From contig NZ_SWKP01000010.1 in assembly GCF_005871165.1 (NCBI RefSeq), positions 111,221-175,220 of the forward strand: a stretch of DNA of 64,000 nt, given 5' to 3'. This DNA comes from Maricaulis alexandrii. Its GTDB lineage: Bacteria; Pseudomonadota; Alphaproteobacteria; Caulobacterales; Maricaulaceae. The notes under the pieces were generated by a model. It was not told the DNA's origin, did no database searches, and saw only the letters and a program-made list of their open reading frames with translations. This document shows, in pieces, positions 43,610 through 53,339 of this stretch. The position numbers and the translations under genes were made by a program. How positions within the stretch are numbered: the stretch's first letter is position 1; each line of letters opens with the position of its first letter.

Positions 43610-46600
43610 CTAGAAGCGGAAGAGCCCCCCAAGACGGATGGAACCGCCCGACTGGTCACCGTCGAAGGCTTCACCCCCGACATTCAGGACCAGACCGGTG
43701 TCCAGTTCGAAGGACGCGCCCAGTTCCAGGCGGCCATAGGAGCCGGCCGGTTCATCGACCAGGTCAAGCTGGCTGGAGCCGGAGACGTAGACCGCCTCAT
43801 TCTCCCCGGCGAACTCCTCCACCAGGAAGAGGCCGGCCGTGGGACGCACCGTCCAGCGGCCCGCGCTGAAGGCGTGACCGGCGCGCGCGCCGACTTCCGC
43901 CTGCAGGCTGTCGCCATCGGCGAGCTCGAAGCCGCCCGTATTGAAGTCCACCTGCCCCAGCGAGGCCGACACCCAGCTGACCGAGACGGCCGGCTCGAAC
44001 CAGGTCTCACCGGACTGGAAGCGGGCCCCGGCTTCACCATTGAGGCCGAGCGTGGTGACATCCACCTCGCCGCGCTCTCCGGCACTGGCCACATCGATCT
44101 CCAGCGTACCGGTATCAAGCTTGGCGACGCCGGAGGCATAATAGGCCCCGCTCTGCCAGCCGGCGAAACCGGCGAAGCTGACCGTTTCCAGCGCCATCGT
44201 ATTGCCGGTGCCGGTGAAACGGGCGCTGGCATCACCATAGCCCAGGGCCAGCCCCAGATTCAGCGCATCACGCTGCCAGGCCAGGCCACCGGAGACACCG
44301 GACGAATCCAGGTCCCGCGCCAGTGTCTGGCTGACCGTGCCGCCCGCATGCTGGGTGCTCAGCTCGACATCCGCGCCATTGCGGCTGCCGCTGTACACGT
44401 CCAGCCAGCCCCGCATGCCATCGCCTTGCGTCTCCTGCACGCAGCGCAACAGCGCAGATTGCTGACGGATGGACTGGGTGCCGACATGCCAGACATCGGT
44501 CGCCACACCCCCGGCCTGGGCCAGTTCGAAGACTTCCGCATCCGGATTGGCGGCGAGGGTCAGCGCCGTGCCGCTCTGGACCAGCGTCCATTGCATGAAG
44601 CCGGCATCGGCCGTGTCCGCGCTGATGGTGAAGGCATCGGCCGCCACCGGCGTGGTGAAGTTGATCAGGCCGACCGTGGTATCCAGGGTCAGACCGGTCT
44701 CGGCCGCCACCCGGATTTCCGTGCTGCCGCTGACATCGCCGAAGGTGATGCTGTCCGCGGTCACACCACCGGCCCCATTGTCCAGCACATCGAAGGCCAG
44801 GACACTGCCGGTCCCGCCGACAAAGCTGATCCCGGAGAAGTCGACCGTGTCGCCGGCATCTCCGTCAGCGAGGCTGAGCAGGCCCTGGTTCTCGAAGTTT
44901 TCCAGCCCGTCAAACCCGGCAGCCCCGTCCACGATGTAGACTTCACCCGTATTGACCAGCGTGTCCGCACCGCCGCCGAACACACTCGTGCCCGAAGCGA
45001 GGAAACGGCCGGCGATCGACAGCGTGTCGTCACCTTCGGTCAGTTGGATACGGCCCTGCAGCGTGCCGCCCTGCGCCACCGTCAGGCTGGAGCCCGAGGT
45101 GACCGGCGTATAGGTCGTGCCCAGATTGGAAGCCGACAGGTCATCCGGGAAGGAGCCATCCGGATCGTCCGGGATGATCGGATCATCCGGCACCAGGCCC
45201 GGTTCAATGACGATGGCAAACCCGTCGCCCGCGCTTTCCACCAGACCGCCATCGGCAATCTCGACATCGACGGCACCGGACGTGGCGATGCGCACACCGG
45301 CACCCTGTTCGGCCCGGACATGACCATCGATCACGGCAGAGACATCCCCGGCCACGCTGACCAGGTTGAGACCATCCGCACCCAGACCGGAGACGGCGAC
45401 ATCGCCGGCGGTCACATCGATCGCGCCATCCGTGGTGCGGGCCCGGATACCATGGGCTCCGGCCCCCAGTGTGGAGACCGACCCGCTGGCAATCGTCACC
45501 GAGCCATAATCACTGGTGGCGTCAATGCCGTAGGACGCCGGCCCGTCGATTTCCCAGAAACCGTCCACGGTCTGGCCGTTCTCGAAACGGGTGGCAATGA
45601 AGAAGCGGGTGCTCTCACCGGTCGTGACCACCGAGCCGCTTTCGATGGTGACATTACCATTGGCGTGCGCCGCAATACCCCGCGAGGAGTCACCCGACGT
45701 GCTGACCGACCCGGCGGTGATGGAGATATCCCCGTCCGGCACCGTGCCCGGCAGGGTGTCCTCTGCGGACAGGCCCAGATCATCCGCCGCCAGCAGCAGC
45801 GCCGCGAACGTGCCGCTGGGATCTCCCGCCGGATCGCCATCCGGGTCCGTGGGCCCATCGCCTCCGCCGCCGATGAACTCATCGGGATTGCGGATGAGCG
45901 GGCCTTCCGACCCGTTCAAGCCCCGGCGGTTGATCGCCTGGATGCCATCGGCGGCATCGCCCGTCGTGGTCACCGATCCGACCTCGATCTCAGCTCCGGC
46001 CCGGCTGGCGGAGAAGATGCCAACGGACTGGCGGCCACTGGTCGACACTTCACCCACACGGATCTCATTGGAGCTCCGCATGGCGATCGACCGCACACCG
46101 GTGATGTAATCGCCCACCGTGGTGACGGAATTCGCCAGGATGGTCGTGTGTCCCCCCTCTTCCTCGAGCGAGGAGCTGAGGGCGCGGATACCGCCCCCGC
46201 CTTCGCCGGTCACGGTGACATCGCCCACTTCGGTGTAGATGGAGCCGTACAGGGTGATCATTTCCACGCCGGTCATCTTGAGACCTTCGGCATGGACCGA
46301 ATTCACGCGTGCGCTGGCCTCGCCCACGATGGAGCCAACCGACACGGCGTCGGAGAAGGGATCGGTATCGCCCTCACTCTCGCGATCCGAGCGGACCGCG
46401 ATATCACCGGCTTCCAGGCTGGCGCCGAGATCACCGCGGACGCGGGCGCCAACGACGCCGCCATACCCGTCGACATCCACGGAATTCACCGTGACATCTG
46501 CCGTCCCCAGCGTCGCGAACACGCTGATGCCATTGGTATTCTGGCCCGCGGCAGACACTTCGCCCGCATTGACGACGATATTGCCTTCCACCGTCGTGGC

Positions 46601-48667
46601 GGCCACGCCGATGACGTTGAAGCCCGGCTCGGTCGATGCCGGTCCGCCCGGATCCGGCGTATCGGGGAAACCGCCCCCGCCACCGCCATCATCCGGCTCA
46701 TACCGATCACCGGAGACGTTCACCTGGTTGACCGTGATCGTCACATCGCCCTGCTCGGCGAAACCCTCAATCCCTGCGGAACTATCCCCCTGGGAGGAGA
46801 CCGATCCGGCCTCGATCGTGATGTCGCCGCCTTCGGTTCCGACACTGATGGCCGCGGACACGGCGCCCTGCGTGGCCACATCATTGGCCTGGACGAGGAC
46901 ATCATCATTCGCATCGATGAATATGCCGGCGGCATTATTGCCGGCCGTGGTGATGGTGTCGGCCTGGACCAGGACCTCGCCGAACGTGTCGATGAAGATG
47001 CCGTCCGATCCGTCGCCCAGCGTGCTGATCGAGCCGGATTCGATGCGGACATCGGACCCGCCGCCCAGGCCGATCACGGAAATCCCGTCGGCGTCGGAGC
47101 CTTGCGTGGAGACGGCACCGGACAGAATGTCGACCTCACCGGTGAAGGTGAAGGCCTCGACCCCCGTGCTGGCATCGCCCTCGGTCTCGACCGACCCGCT
47201 TTCGATCACGATGTCCTTGTCAGCATTGGCCGAAATGCCCGACGCGTCGAAGCCGGTCGTGCTGACCGCTTCGCTCAATACAAGGACGTTTCCGAATTGA
47301 CTGTTGGCCGAGATTGCTGCGGCAAAATCGCCCTGAGTTGATACAGCCCCACTATCAATACCGACATCGCCAAAACTACTGCGAGCCAGAATCCCAATCG
47401 CGCTTTCACCGGCGGTTTCAATCTCATCGCTGATCACAATCGTATCGGTATTGGCGGTGGCATAGATGCCCGTCGCGCCGGCTCCGGCCGTCGAGACAGA
47501 GCCGCTTTCGACATAAACATCGGCGGCCTCGCTGATCGCGACGATGCCCATGGCCGCGCCGGTTGGCGCCGCGGGAACCGTGTCGACGGGACCGCTCGGC
47601 GGGAAAGGATCTCCGCCGCCATCATCCGGTGGGAATCCGTCGCCGCCGCCATCATCGCCGGGACCATCGCCCGGCCCGTCACCTGGACCATCGCCCGGAC
47701 CATCACCCGGACCATCACCGCCGCCATCGGTCACAAGAGCGGCGCCCGTGGTCACCACGCTGTCGCTGTAGACCGTGACGCTGCCGGTGCCGCTGGCCAG
47801 GATGCCGACAGACCCGTCACCGCTCGTCTCGACCGAGCCGCTTTCCGCATAGGCCTGCCTGTCCCCCCCTTGGACGATGATGCCATGGGCTTCCGCGCCG
47901 GCGGTCCGGACCGTCTCGCTACGGACATAGGCGGAGAAGCCCGCATCGGCGACAATGCCGTGGGCGCCATCGCCCTGGGTCTCGACCTCGAGACTGTCCA
48001 CGGTCACGAAGCTGGTGGCTTCGGCCTGGATGCCGATCGCTTCGAGGCCGGCCGTCGAGACATAATCGCTGACCAGCTGGATCTCATTGCCCGAGCGCGC
48101 GACGATGCCATGGGCGAAATCACCCGTCGTGATGACGGAACCGCTTTCCAGCGTGATCAGGCTGCCATTGGTGACCACATCGATCCCGACGGAGTCGGCA
48201 CCCGACGTCGTCACATTGCCGCTGAAGATCTGGGTCAGACCGTCACCGAACATCCCGTCATGACGCACGACGATCCCGCGCGAGGCCGGGCCCGCAGTCG
48301 TCACATCACCGCTGTAGATCAGGATGGAGGAGTCATTGCCGAACACCTGGGCGAAAATGCCGTCAGAGCCGAAACCCTGTGTCGTCACGTCCAGATTGTT
48401 GATGGCCACATCGCCGAGGAAGGAGCGGCCCAGAATGGCCGGCGTGCCGTCTTCATGGGTGACCAGCGGGGCGTCGACGACGATGTCGACAGTGTCATCG
48501 GTCTCGACGGCGACCGCCTGCGGCGCATCGCTGACACCGGACGAGGCCGCCAGCGTGTCGCTGCTCTGGGCAAAGGCGGCCGGATGGAGGGCCAGGAGAC
48601 CACACCCCAATGCGGTCGACAGAAGACGGGTCCGCAGTCCGGCCCGGTTGGATAAAGCGCGTTGCAT
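43610..48667 (-). CDS. Large autotransporter with repeat-rich beta-helical passenger
   Basis: The 1,685-residue protein starts at ATG 48667 (MQRALSNRAGLR) with a signal peptide ending ALHPAAFAQ. It has a passenger of about 1,350 residues built from degenerate repeats of the form ..SGSVSTxGxxAxGIxA.., which points to a right-handed beta-helix. Within it are acidic Gly/Pro-rich inserts, including GDGPGDGPGDGPGDGP. The C-terminus (last ~280 residues) is an autotransporter beta-barrel ending GGLFRF. The passenger is probably displayed at or released from the surface; adhesion is the usual role but cannot be shown. It is divergent from a LytTR two-component pair. Confidence 0.9.
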   Translation of the reverse strand: MQRALSNRAGLRTRLLSTALGCGLLALHPAAFAQSSDTLAASSGVSDAPQAVAVETDDTVDIVVDAPLVTHEDGTPAILGRSFLGDVAINNLDVTTQGFGSDGIFAQVFGNDSSILIYSGDVTTAGPASRGIVVRHDGMFGDGLTQIFSGNVTTSGADSVGIDVVTNGSLITLESGSVITTGDFAHGIVARSGNEIQLVSDYVSTAGLEAIGIQAEATSFVTVDSLEVETQGDGAHGIVADAGFSAYVRSETVRTAGAEAHGIIVQGGDRQAYAESGSVETSGDGSVGILASGTGSVTVYSDSVVTTGAALVTDGGGDGPGDGPGDGPGDGPGDGPGDDGGGDGFPPDDGGGDPFPPSGPVDTVPAAPTGAAMGIVAISEAADVYVESGSVSTAGAGATGIYATANTDTIVISDEIETAGESAIGILARSSFGDVGIDSGAVSTQGDFAAAISANSQFGNVLVLSEAVSTTGFDASGISANADKDIVIESGSVETEGDASTGVEAFTFTGEVDILSGAVSTQGSDADGISVIGLGGGSDVRIESGSISTLGDGSDGIFIDTFGEVLVQADTITTAGNNAAGIFIDANDDVLVQANDVATQGAVSAAISVGTEGGDITIEAGSVSSQGDSSAGIEGFAEQGDVTITVNQVNVSGDRYEPDDGGGGGGFPDTPDPGGPASTEPGFNVIGVAATTVEGNIVVNAGEVSAAGQNTNGISVFATLGTADVTVNSVDVDGYGGVVGARVRGDLGASLEAGDIAVRSDRESEGDTDPFSDAVSVGSIVGEASARVNSVHAEGLKMTGVEMITLYGSIYTEVGDVTVTGEGGGGIRALSSSLEEEGGHTTILANSVTTVGDYITGVRSIAMRSSNEIRVGEVSTSGRQSVGIFSASRAGAEIEVGSVTTTGDAADGIQAINRRGLNGSEGPLIRNPDEFIGGGGDGPTDPDGDPAGDPSGTFAALLLAADDLGLSAEDTLPGTVPDGDISITAGSVSTSGDSSRGIAAHANGNVTIESGSVVTTGESTRFFIATRFENGQTVDGFWEIDGPASYGIDATSDYGSVTIASGSVSTLGAGAHGIRARTTDGAIDVTAGDVAVSGLGADGLNLVSVAGDVSAVIDGHVRAEQGAGVRIATSGAVDVEIADGGLVESAGDGFAIVIEPGLVPDDPIIPDDPDGSFPDDLSASNLGTTYTPVTSGSSLTVAQGGTLQGRIQLTEGDDTLSIAGRFLASGTSVFGGGADTLVNTGEVYIVDGAAGFDGLENFENQGLLSLADGDAGDTVDFSGISFVGGTGSVLAFDVLDNGAGGVTADSITFGDVSGSTEIRVAAETGLTLDTTVGLINFTTPVAADAFTISADTADAGFMQWTLVQSGTALTLAANPDAEVFELAQAGGVATDVWHVGTQSIRQQSALLRCVQETQGDGMRGWLDVYSGSRNGADVELSTQHAGGTVSQTLARDLDSSGVSGGLAWQRDALNLGLALGYGDASARFTGTGNTMALETVSFAGFAGWQSGAYYASGVAKLDTGTLEIDVASAGERGEVDVTTLGLNGEAGARFQSGETWFEPAVSVSWVSASLGQVDFNTGGFELADGDSLQAEVGARAGHAFSAGRWTVRPTAGLFLVEEFAGENEAVYVSGSSQLDLVDEPAGSYGRLELGASFELDTGLVLNVGGEAFDGDQSGGSIRLGGLFRF
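47660..47720. repeat. 12-bp minisatellite in the autotransporter gene
   Basis: Five near-identical 12-bp units of the type CCATCACCCGGA encode the GDGP repeats. In-frame unit gain or loss could vary the passenger linker length without breaking the frame. Confidence 0.75.
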
Positions 48668-48974
48668 ACTCTCTACTCCCCACGCCTCCGCGACCGCACC
48701 TTGCCAGCCGGTCCTGCGGAGAACTGATCTGAACGGCGCCCGGAAGCGGACGCGCGATCCTCGAAGTCGATACCCCGGCCACCCGGCCTGACGGACGGAT
48801 GAGCGGTCTCGACCTTGGGGTAGTCCGGGTTCGGCCCGCCCTTCCAGTCCATTGTCACGGACGCGGAGCTGACACCCATGAGCGCCCGGCAAATCAACCA
48901 ACAACCTGATTCAGCGGGTGAACAACCATTGGGGTAAATTGAAGCCCGGTACGGCGCCGGTATAGACTGGCGCC
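48668..48974. other. Divergent intergenic region, autotransporter / sensor kinase
   Basis: These 307 bases contain no credible gene. Near its right end the sequence GGCGCC-GGTATAGACT-GGCGCC (48953-48974) precedes the kinase ATG directly. It is palindromic in its arms and may hold the kinase promoter (TATAGACT as -10); no Shine-Dalgarno is evident. The autotransporter promoter should also lie here. Confidence 0.4.
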
Positions 48975-50096
48975 ATGGCCTTTCTCGACACGGGACGGTC
49001 CGGGCTCTTCGTGATCCCCGGCCTTGTCTCCTTCAAAGTCCGGTCGCCGCTGATCTCCGAGGGCCTGATGGCACTCGGCGTGATCATGCTGTGCTGGGTG
49101 TTCTACTTCTTCACCAAGATGATCTTCGACATGATCATGTTGCGGGACGCGCTCAGCTTCGTGCCGGGGCGGCTGCTGGTGATTGCGGTGGGCACGCTGT
49201 TGTCGCTGAGCATGTATGTCGTGCTGCGGGCCTTCTGGGGGCGCTCCGTCCTGCTCCTGTCCGTCCTGGTCGTACTGACCTCGACGATTACGGCCATCCC
49301 CTTTTCCATGTTCAATTGGTGGATGATGGTGACCTTCTCCACCACCGACCAGCCCATGCTGATCCACACCATGATTGCCTGGTCGGCGAGCGTTCACCTC
49401 TTCTTCGCGCAGAGCATCGCCATCGTCGCCTTTCTCTATGCGCGGCAATTGCGTCAGCGTGAGGCGGACACGGTGCATGCGGAGAAATCCCTGCGCCAGG
49501 CCGAGCTGCGGGCGCTGCGTTACCAGGTCAATCCGCACTTCCTGTTCAATTCGCTCAACTCGGTCTCCGCCCTCCTGACCTCGCGCCGCACGGCCGAGGC
49601 GGAACGCATGATCGACCTGCTGGCCGACTATTACGAACAGGCCCTGACCGCGCCGCAGGACGAACTGGTACCGGTGCGCCAGGAGATCGACGCCCAATTG
49701 CAGTATCTGGACATTGAACGGATCCGCTTCCCGGAACGCCTGGAAGTGGCGGTTGATCTGCCGCCGCACCTGGAAAGCGCGCTCCTGCCGACCCTGATGA
49801 TCCAGCCCCTGATCGAGAATTCCATCAAGCATGCCGTGGCCGAGGAAACCAGCCGTGTCACGATCCGCATTGCCGTCTCCGCCACGGGCGGCACGCTGAT
49901 CATCCAGGTCTCCGATGATTGCGACAGCCGGGGCGACCGGCCCGTCCGGTCCGGGACCGGCACCGGACTGCAGAATATCCGCAACCGGCTGGAGACCGTG
50001 CATGGCGACCGGGCCAGCCTGGAGGCCGGCCCGACCCGGAACGGATTCAGCTCCACCCTCACCCTGCCGCTGCGCTTCCGGGAGGCGGCGGAATGA
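48975..50096 (+). CDS. LytS/YehU-type sensor histidine kinase
   Basis: The 373-residue kinase has four N-terminal membrane helices (about residues 25-155), a short linker and a HisKA_5-type region with the phospho-acceptor His188 in QVNPHFLFNSLNSVSAL. It ends in an ATPase domain with IQPLIENSIKHAVAE (N box) and GTGTGLQNIRNRLE (G box). It should phosphorylate the adjacent response regulator. Its stop overlaps the regulator start by 4 bases. The neighbouring divergent autotransporter gene is a plausible target of the pair. Confidence 0.92.
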   Translation: MAFLDTGRSGLFVIPGLVSFKVRSPLISEGLMALGVIMLCWVFYFFTKMIFDMIMLRDALSFVPGRLLVIAVGTLLSLSMYVVLRAFWGRSVLLLSVLVVLTSTITAIPFSMFNWWMMVTFSTTDQPMLIHTMIAWSASVHLFFAQSIAIVAFLYARQLRQREADTVHAEKSLRQAELRALRYQVNPHFLFNSLNSVSALLTSRRTAEAERMIDLLADYYEQALTAPQDELVPVRQEIDAQLQYLDIERIRFPERLEVAVDLPPHLESALLPTLMIQPLIENSIKHAVAEETSRVTIRIAVSATGGTLIIQVSDDCDSRGDRPVRSGTGTGLQNIRNRLETVHGDRASLEAGPTRNGFSSTLTLPLRFREAAE

Positions 50097-50869
50097 GAAT
50101 CTGTCTGGCGGATGATGAACCGCTGGCCCGGGAACGCATGCGCAAAATGCTCTCCCTGGCCGACGGGATCGAGATCTGCGGTGAGGCGCAGAATGGCGAG
50201 GACATGATCGCCCTGATCCGGGAGCATGAGCCTGACCTGGTCTTCATCGATATCGAAATGCCCAAGCTGGACGGGTTCGACGTGGTCGAGGCGCTCGCCC
50301 AGACCGATTTCAGGACCGACCCGCCCCTCTTCATCTTCGCCACGGCCTTCCCCGGCATGGCCGCCCAGGCTTTCGACACCGGCGCCATCGACTTCCTGAC
50401 CAAGCCGATCCGTCCGGCGCGGCTGGAACTGGCCCTGTCGCGGGCGCGGCAGCTGCTGATGTCGCGCGAAGCGATGACCCGGCTGGAAACCCTGCAATCC
50501 CATCTCGATGAATTGCGCGAGACCCGCTCACGCTCCGGTCTCAACACGCCGTCGATCTGGGTGTCCAGCAGCGGCCAGAGCATCCGGGTCGAGCCCTCCC
50601 AGATCGAATATGTCTCCGCAGAAGCGGAATATATCCGCCTGCATATCGGCGAACGCAGCCTGTTGCACCGTCAATCCATCAGCGCCTTCGAGGACGAGAT
50701 GGCCGATCAGGGCTTTGTGCGCGTGCACCGCTCCTTCATCGTCCCGGCCCGCGATTGCGTACAGACCTCCCGCACCTCCTGGGGCGGATTGCAGGTCCAT
50801 CTGCGAAACGGCGCCGTCATCCCCGTCGGCCGCAAATTCAAGGACAAGCTCAGCGCCATCCTGGGCTGA
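50093..50869 (+). CDS. LytTR-family response regulator
   Basis: The 258-residue protein has a receiver domain (residues 1-120: LADDEPLARERMRKML, phospho-acceptor Asp53 in FIDIEMPKLDGF, Lys in FLTKPI), a linker helix and a LytTR DNA-binding domain (about 155-255: PSQIEYVSAEAEYIRLHIG, FVRVHRSFIVPARDC). LytTR regulators bind direct repeats upstream of cell-surface and virulence-type genes. It is translated together with the kinase. ATG 50093 is chosen because it starts directly with the receiver strand. Confidence 0.93.
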   Translation: MRICLADDEPLARERMRKMLSLADGIEICGEAQNGEDMIALIREHEPDLVFIDIEMPKLDGFDVVEALAQTDFRTDPPLFIFATAFPGMAAQAFDTGAIDFLTKPIRPARLELALSRARQLLMSREAMTRLETLQSHLDELRETRSRSGLNTPSIWVSSSGQSIRVEPSQIEYVSAEAEYIRLHIGERSLLHRQSISAFEDEMADQGFVRVHRSFIVPARDCVQTSRTSWGGLQVHLRNGAVIPVGRKFKDKLSAILG

Positions 50870-50935
50870 ACCGGCGAGGCACCGAACTTCCCTCTTGCGC
50901 CCATGCGCCCGCCATATCAGTTAGACAGCCTGGTC

Positions 50936-51012
<77 letters not shown>

Positions 51013-51018
51013 TATTTC

Positions 51019-51162
51019 TTTTGTCTCACGGCAATCCGCTTCGCGGACGCCTCCGACGGGGCGGCGCATCAGCGCCGGCGCGCGGTCGCGCTTGCGGGCT
51101 TTGCCCGGGTTTTGTCTCACGGCAATCCGCTTCGCGGACGCCTCCGACGGGGCGGCGCATCA
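51019..51162 (+). repeat. tRNA-associated repeat: two identical 53-bp units
   Basis: Identical units at 51019-51071 and 51110-51162 (period 91) start TTTTGTCTCACGGCAATCCG, contain the hairpin CCGC-TTC-GCGG and end GGCGGCGCATCA. The first begins 6 bases after the tRNA-Arg CCA. A related copy lies inverted downstream of tRNA-Leu at about 61728-61813. Confidence 0.88.
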
Positions 51163-51227
51163 AGCCCCGGCGCGAATTGGCCTCCATCTTGCTCTCCTGT
51201 GAGGGGAAATCCTTCTGGAGCGCCAAG

Positions 51228-52424
51228 ATGACACAGAGCCTTGCCCCCAAAACCGACCGTCTCGTCCATCTGGACGTGTTGCGCGGACTTGCTGTTCTGG
51301 GCTTGCTGTTTGCCCGTTTCCCGGCCAAGGGCGGGTCCTCCCTGGTGCTGGAACACCCGGATGTGCTGGGCTGGAGCGCCGGTGAGCAAGGGCTCTGGCT
51401 GTTCAATTCGGTGATGGTGGACGACGCCATGCGCGGCCTGTTCGCGCTCCTGTTCGGCGTTTCGCTGTGGATGATGACCGGGCCGCGCGAGGATCGCTCG
51501 CTTGTGCCGACCTGGACCGGTTACCTGGCCCGTACGGCCGGCCTGTTCCAGTTCGGCCTGACCTTCCATGTCATCGCCCTGGCGGAAGCCTCCGACATTC
51601 TGCACGTCTATGCGCTGGCCGCCTGCGGCGCGCTGATCCTGTCGCGTCTGGATGCGCGCCTCCTGCTGCTGGGCGGAATGGTCGGCTTCGTGCTGCTGGC
51701 AGCCCATGACTTCATGGGCGATATCACCACGGCCCCGGTGACCTCGGCCGCGCTGGCCCATGCCGCCGCCGAGCGCGAGGCCGGCTATCTCGCCCACATC
51801 ATGGCCTCGATCCAGAATTTCCAGGCCTGGAGCCTGTCGACGGGCATCGTCTGGAAATGCCTGGAAGCGGGCAGCTACATGCTGCTGGGTCTGGGCCTGT
51901 TCCGGATCGGCTTCTTCACCCGCCTGTCCAATGAGACGCTGGCCCTGATCACGGCCACCGCCTATGGCGTCGGTCTGGCCGTGTGCGGCGGTGTGGCGAT
52001 CAGCCTGGCGGCCGGCGGCTTCATGGAATCGGTGAAAGCCCATTTCCTGACCACGCTGGGCAAGCCCTTCATCGTCATCGCCCATGCCGCCCTGATCATG
52101 CTGCTGATGCGCGGTGGTTTCATGCGCACGGTGCTGACCGGCTTGCTGGCCCCGGTCGGCCGCATGGCGCTCACACTCTATCTGGCCGGATCCGCGATCG
52201 CCCTGTTTGCCTTCACCGGTGCCGGTCTGGGACTGGGCCCGTTCGACCGCTACGAAATCACCGGACTGGCCGTGCTGGGCTCGCTTTTCCTGATTGTCGC
52301 GGCCCGCGCCTGGCTGAGCGCCTTCAACCAGGGCCCGTTCGAATGGGCGCTGCGGATCTGGTCGCAGAAGACCGGCGGTTTCCTGGTCTCCATCCTGCCG
52401 GGCATGCGCCTGCAGAACGCCTGA
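51228..52424 (+). CDS. DUF418-type multi-pass membrane protein
   Basis: The 398-residue protein has about ten hydrophobic helices and the DUF418 features: an N-terminal RLVHLDVLRGLAVLGLLF, an internal LFALLFGVSLWMM and a C-terminal GRMALTLYLAGSAIALFAF followed by QGPFEWALRIWSQ with the conserved PLEW-like end. It is an inner-membrane protein of unknown activity, related to acyltransferase-like families. ATG 51228 is chosen because the longer frame reads through the tRNA-associated repeat. Confidence 0.85.
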   Translation: MTQSLAPKTDRLVHLDVLRGLAVLGLLFARFPAKGGSSLVLEHPDVLGWSAGEQGLWLFNSVMVDDAMRGLFALLFGVSLWMMTGPREDRSLVPTWTGYLARTAGLFQFGLTFHVIALAEASDILHVYALAACGALILSRLDARLLLLGGMVGFVLLAAHDFMGDITTAPVTSAALAHAAAEREAGYLAHIMASIQNFQAWSLSTGIVWKCLEAGSYMLLGLGLFRIGFFTRLSNETLALITATAYGVGLAVCGGVAISLAAGGFMESVKAHFLTTLGKPFIVIAHAALIMLLMRGGFMRTVLTGLLAPVGRMALTLYLAGSAIALFAFTGAGLGLGPFDRYEITGLAVLGSLFLIVAARAWLSAFNQGPFEWALRIWSQKTGGFLVSILPGMRLQNA

Positions 52425-52428
52425 CGGA

Positions 52429-53214
52429 TCAGGCGGGCCTCAGCCCGATGATCCCGGCCTGTCCGCCGAACACGCCGCTCTCGCCCCGATGGTGGGAGCG
52501 GCGGGCGGAAAACAGGCGCGCCTCTTCTCCATAGGTGCACAAGCCCGAACGCCAGATCGCGGCAGCCGGAACCCCGGCCGCCAGCAGCTGGCGCTGGCAG
52601 GCTTCCGCCACATCCAGCTGCGCGCCGCCTTCGGCATCCCTGGATGAGAGAATGCCGTCCGCTTCGGCAAAGACGGCTTCGAACTCCGCCACGACTTCAG
52701 GCCCGACCCGGTAATTGGCCGGCGAGATGGACGGACCGATCGCGGCCAGGACATCGCCCGCCTGCGTGCCATAGGCCGAGGCCATGGCTTCCAGCGTGGC
52801 GGTAGCAATGTCCTGCACCGTGCCGCGCCAGCCGGAATGGATGGCGGCGATGGCCCGGTGTTCCGGATCGAAAAGGAGGATGGGCGTACAGTCGGCGGTC
52901 TGGCAGACGAGGCCGATCCCGGCCCGGTCGGTGATCAGGGCATCGGCCTCACCGGCCGGCTGGTCGCCGCGCGGCGGACCGTCCACCCGGACCACGGTAC
53001 GGCCATGCACCTGGGTGGCAAAGACCAGATGGTCGAGGCCCAGCGCCGTCCGCGCCCGTTCGCGATTGGTCGCGATAAGGGCGGGATCATCCCCGCGGGA
53101 TCGGGTCAGGTTGAGACTGGCATAGGGGCCCTCGCTGACACCGCCCGTGCGGGTGGTGAAGGCGTGGACAAGCCCGTCCCTGTCCATGTTGGCGGCGCGT
53201 ACCAGGTCCAGCAC
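52429..53214 (-). CDS. pgeF: Laccase-domain protein PgeF (YfiH-like)
   Basis: The 261-residue protein shows the YfiH/PgeF pattern: VHAFTTRTGGVSEGPYASLNL, the metal-binding TQVHG, LVCQTADCTPILLFDP and IAAIHSGWRGTVQDIA, giving the His-Cys-His zinc set. In E. coli the homologue edits peptidoglycan precursors that carry L-Ser; other homologues are called purine nucleosidases or polyphenol oxidases. The gene is convergent with the DUF418 gene, only 4 bases apart. Confidence 0.92.
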   Translation of the reverse strand: MLDLVRAANMDRDGLVHAFTTRTGGVSEGPYASLNLTRSRGDDPALIATNRERARTALGLDHLVFATQVHGRTVVRVDGPPRGDQPAGEADALITDRAGIGLVCQTADCTPILLFDPEHRAIAAIHSGWRGTVQDIATATLEAMASAYGTQAGDVLAAIGPSISPANYRVGPEVVAEFEAVFAEADGILSSRDAEGGAQLDVAEACQRQLLAAGVPAAAIWRSGLCTYGEEARLFSARRSHHRGESGVFGGQAGIIGLRPA

Positions 53215-53339
53215 TTGATCCGTATTCCCCTGTTATTTCAGCCAGCTTGACCCGGTCCTGCCGACCGGGTCAATCGGCTTTGGCTTGGCGACACCCTGGG
53301 TTGTCTATACTTTGCTCTCACCATTGCGAGGGGAATGCC

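Noticed and set aside
43424..47341. 1,305-residue plus-strand frame opposite the autotransporter
   Set aside because: The minus-strand frame encodes a signal peptide, regular beta-helix repeats and an autotransporter barrel; the plus frame is an open antisense shadow caused by high GC.
51019..51162. CRISPR array
   Set aside because: There are only two 53-bp units with a 38-bp spacer, no cas genes, and a third copy sits inverted at another tRNA; it is a dispersed repeat.
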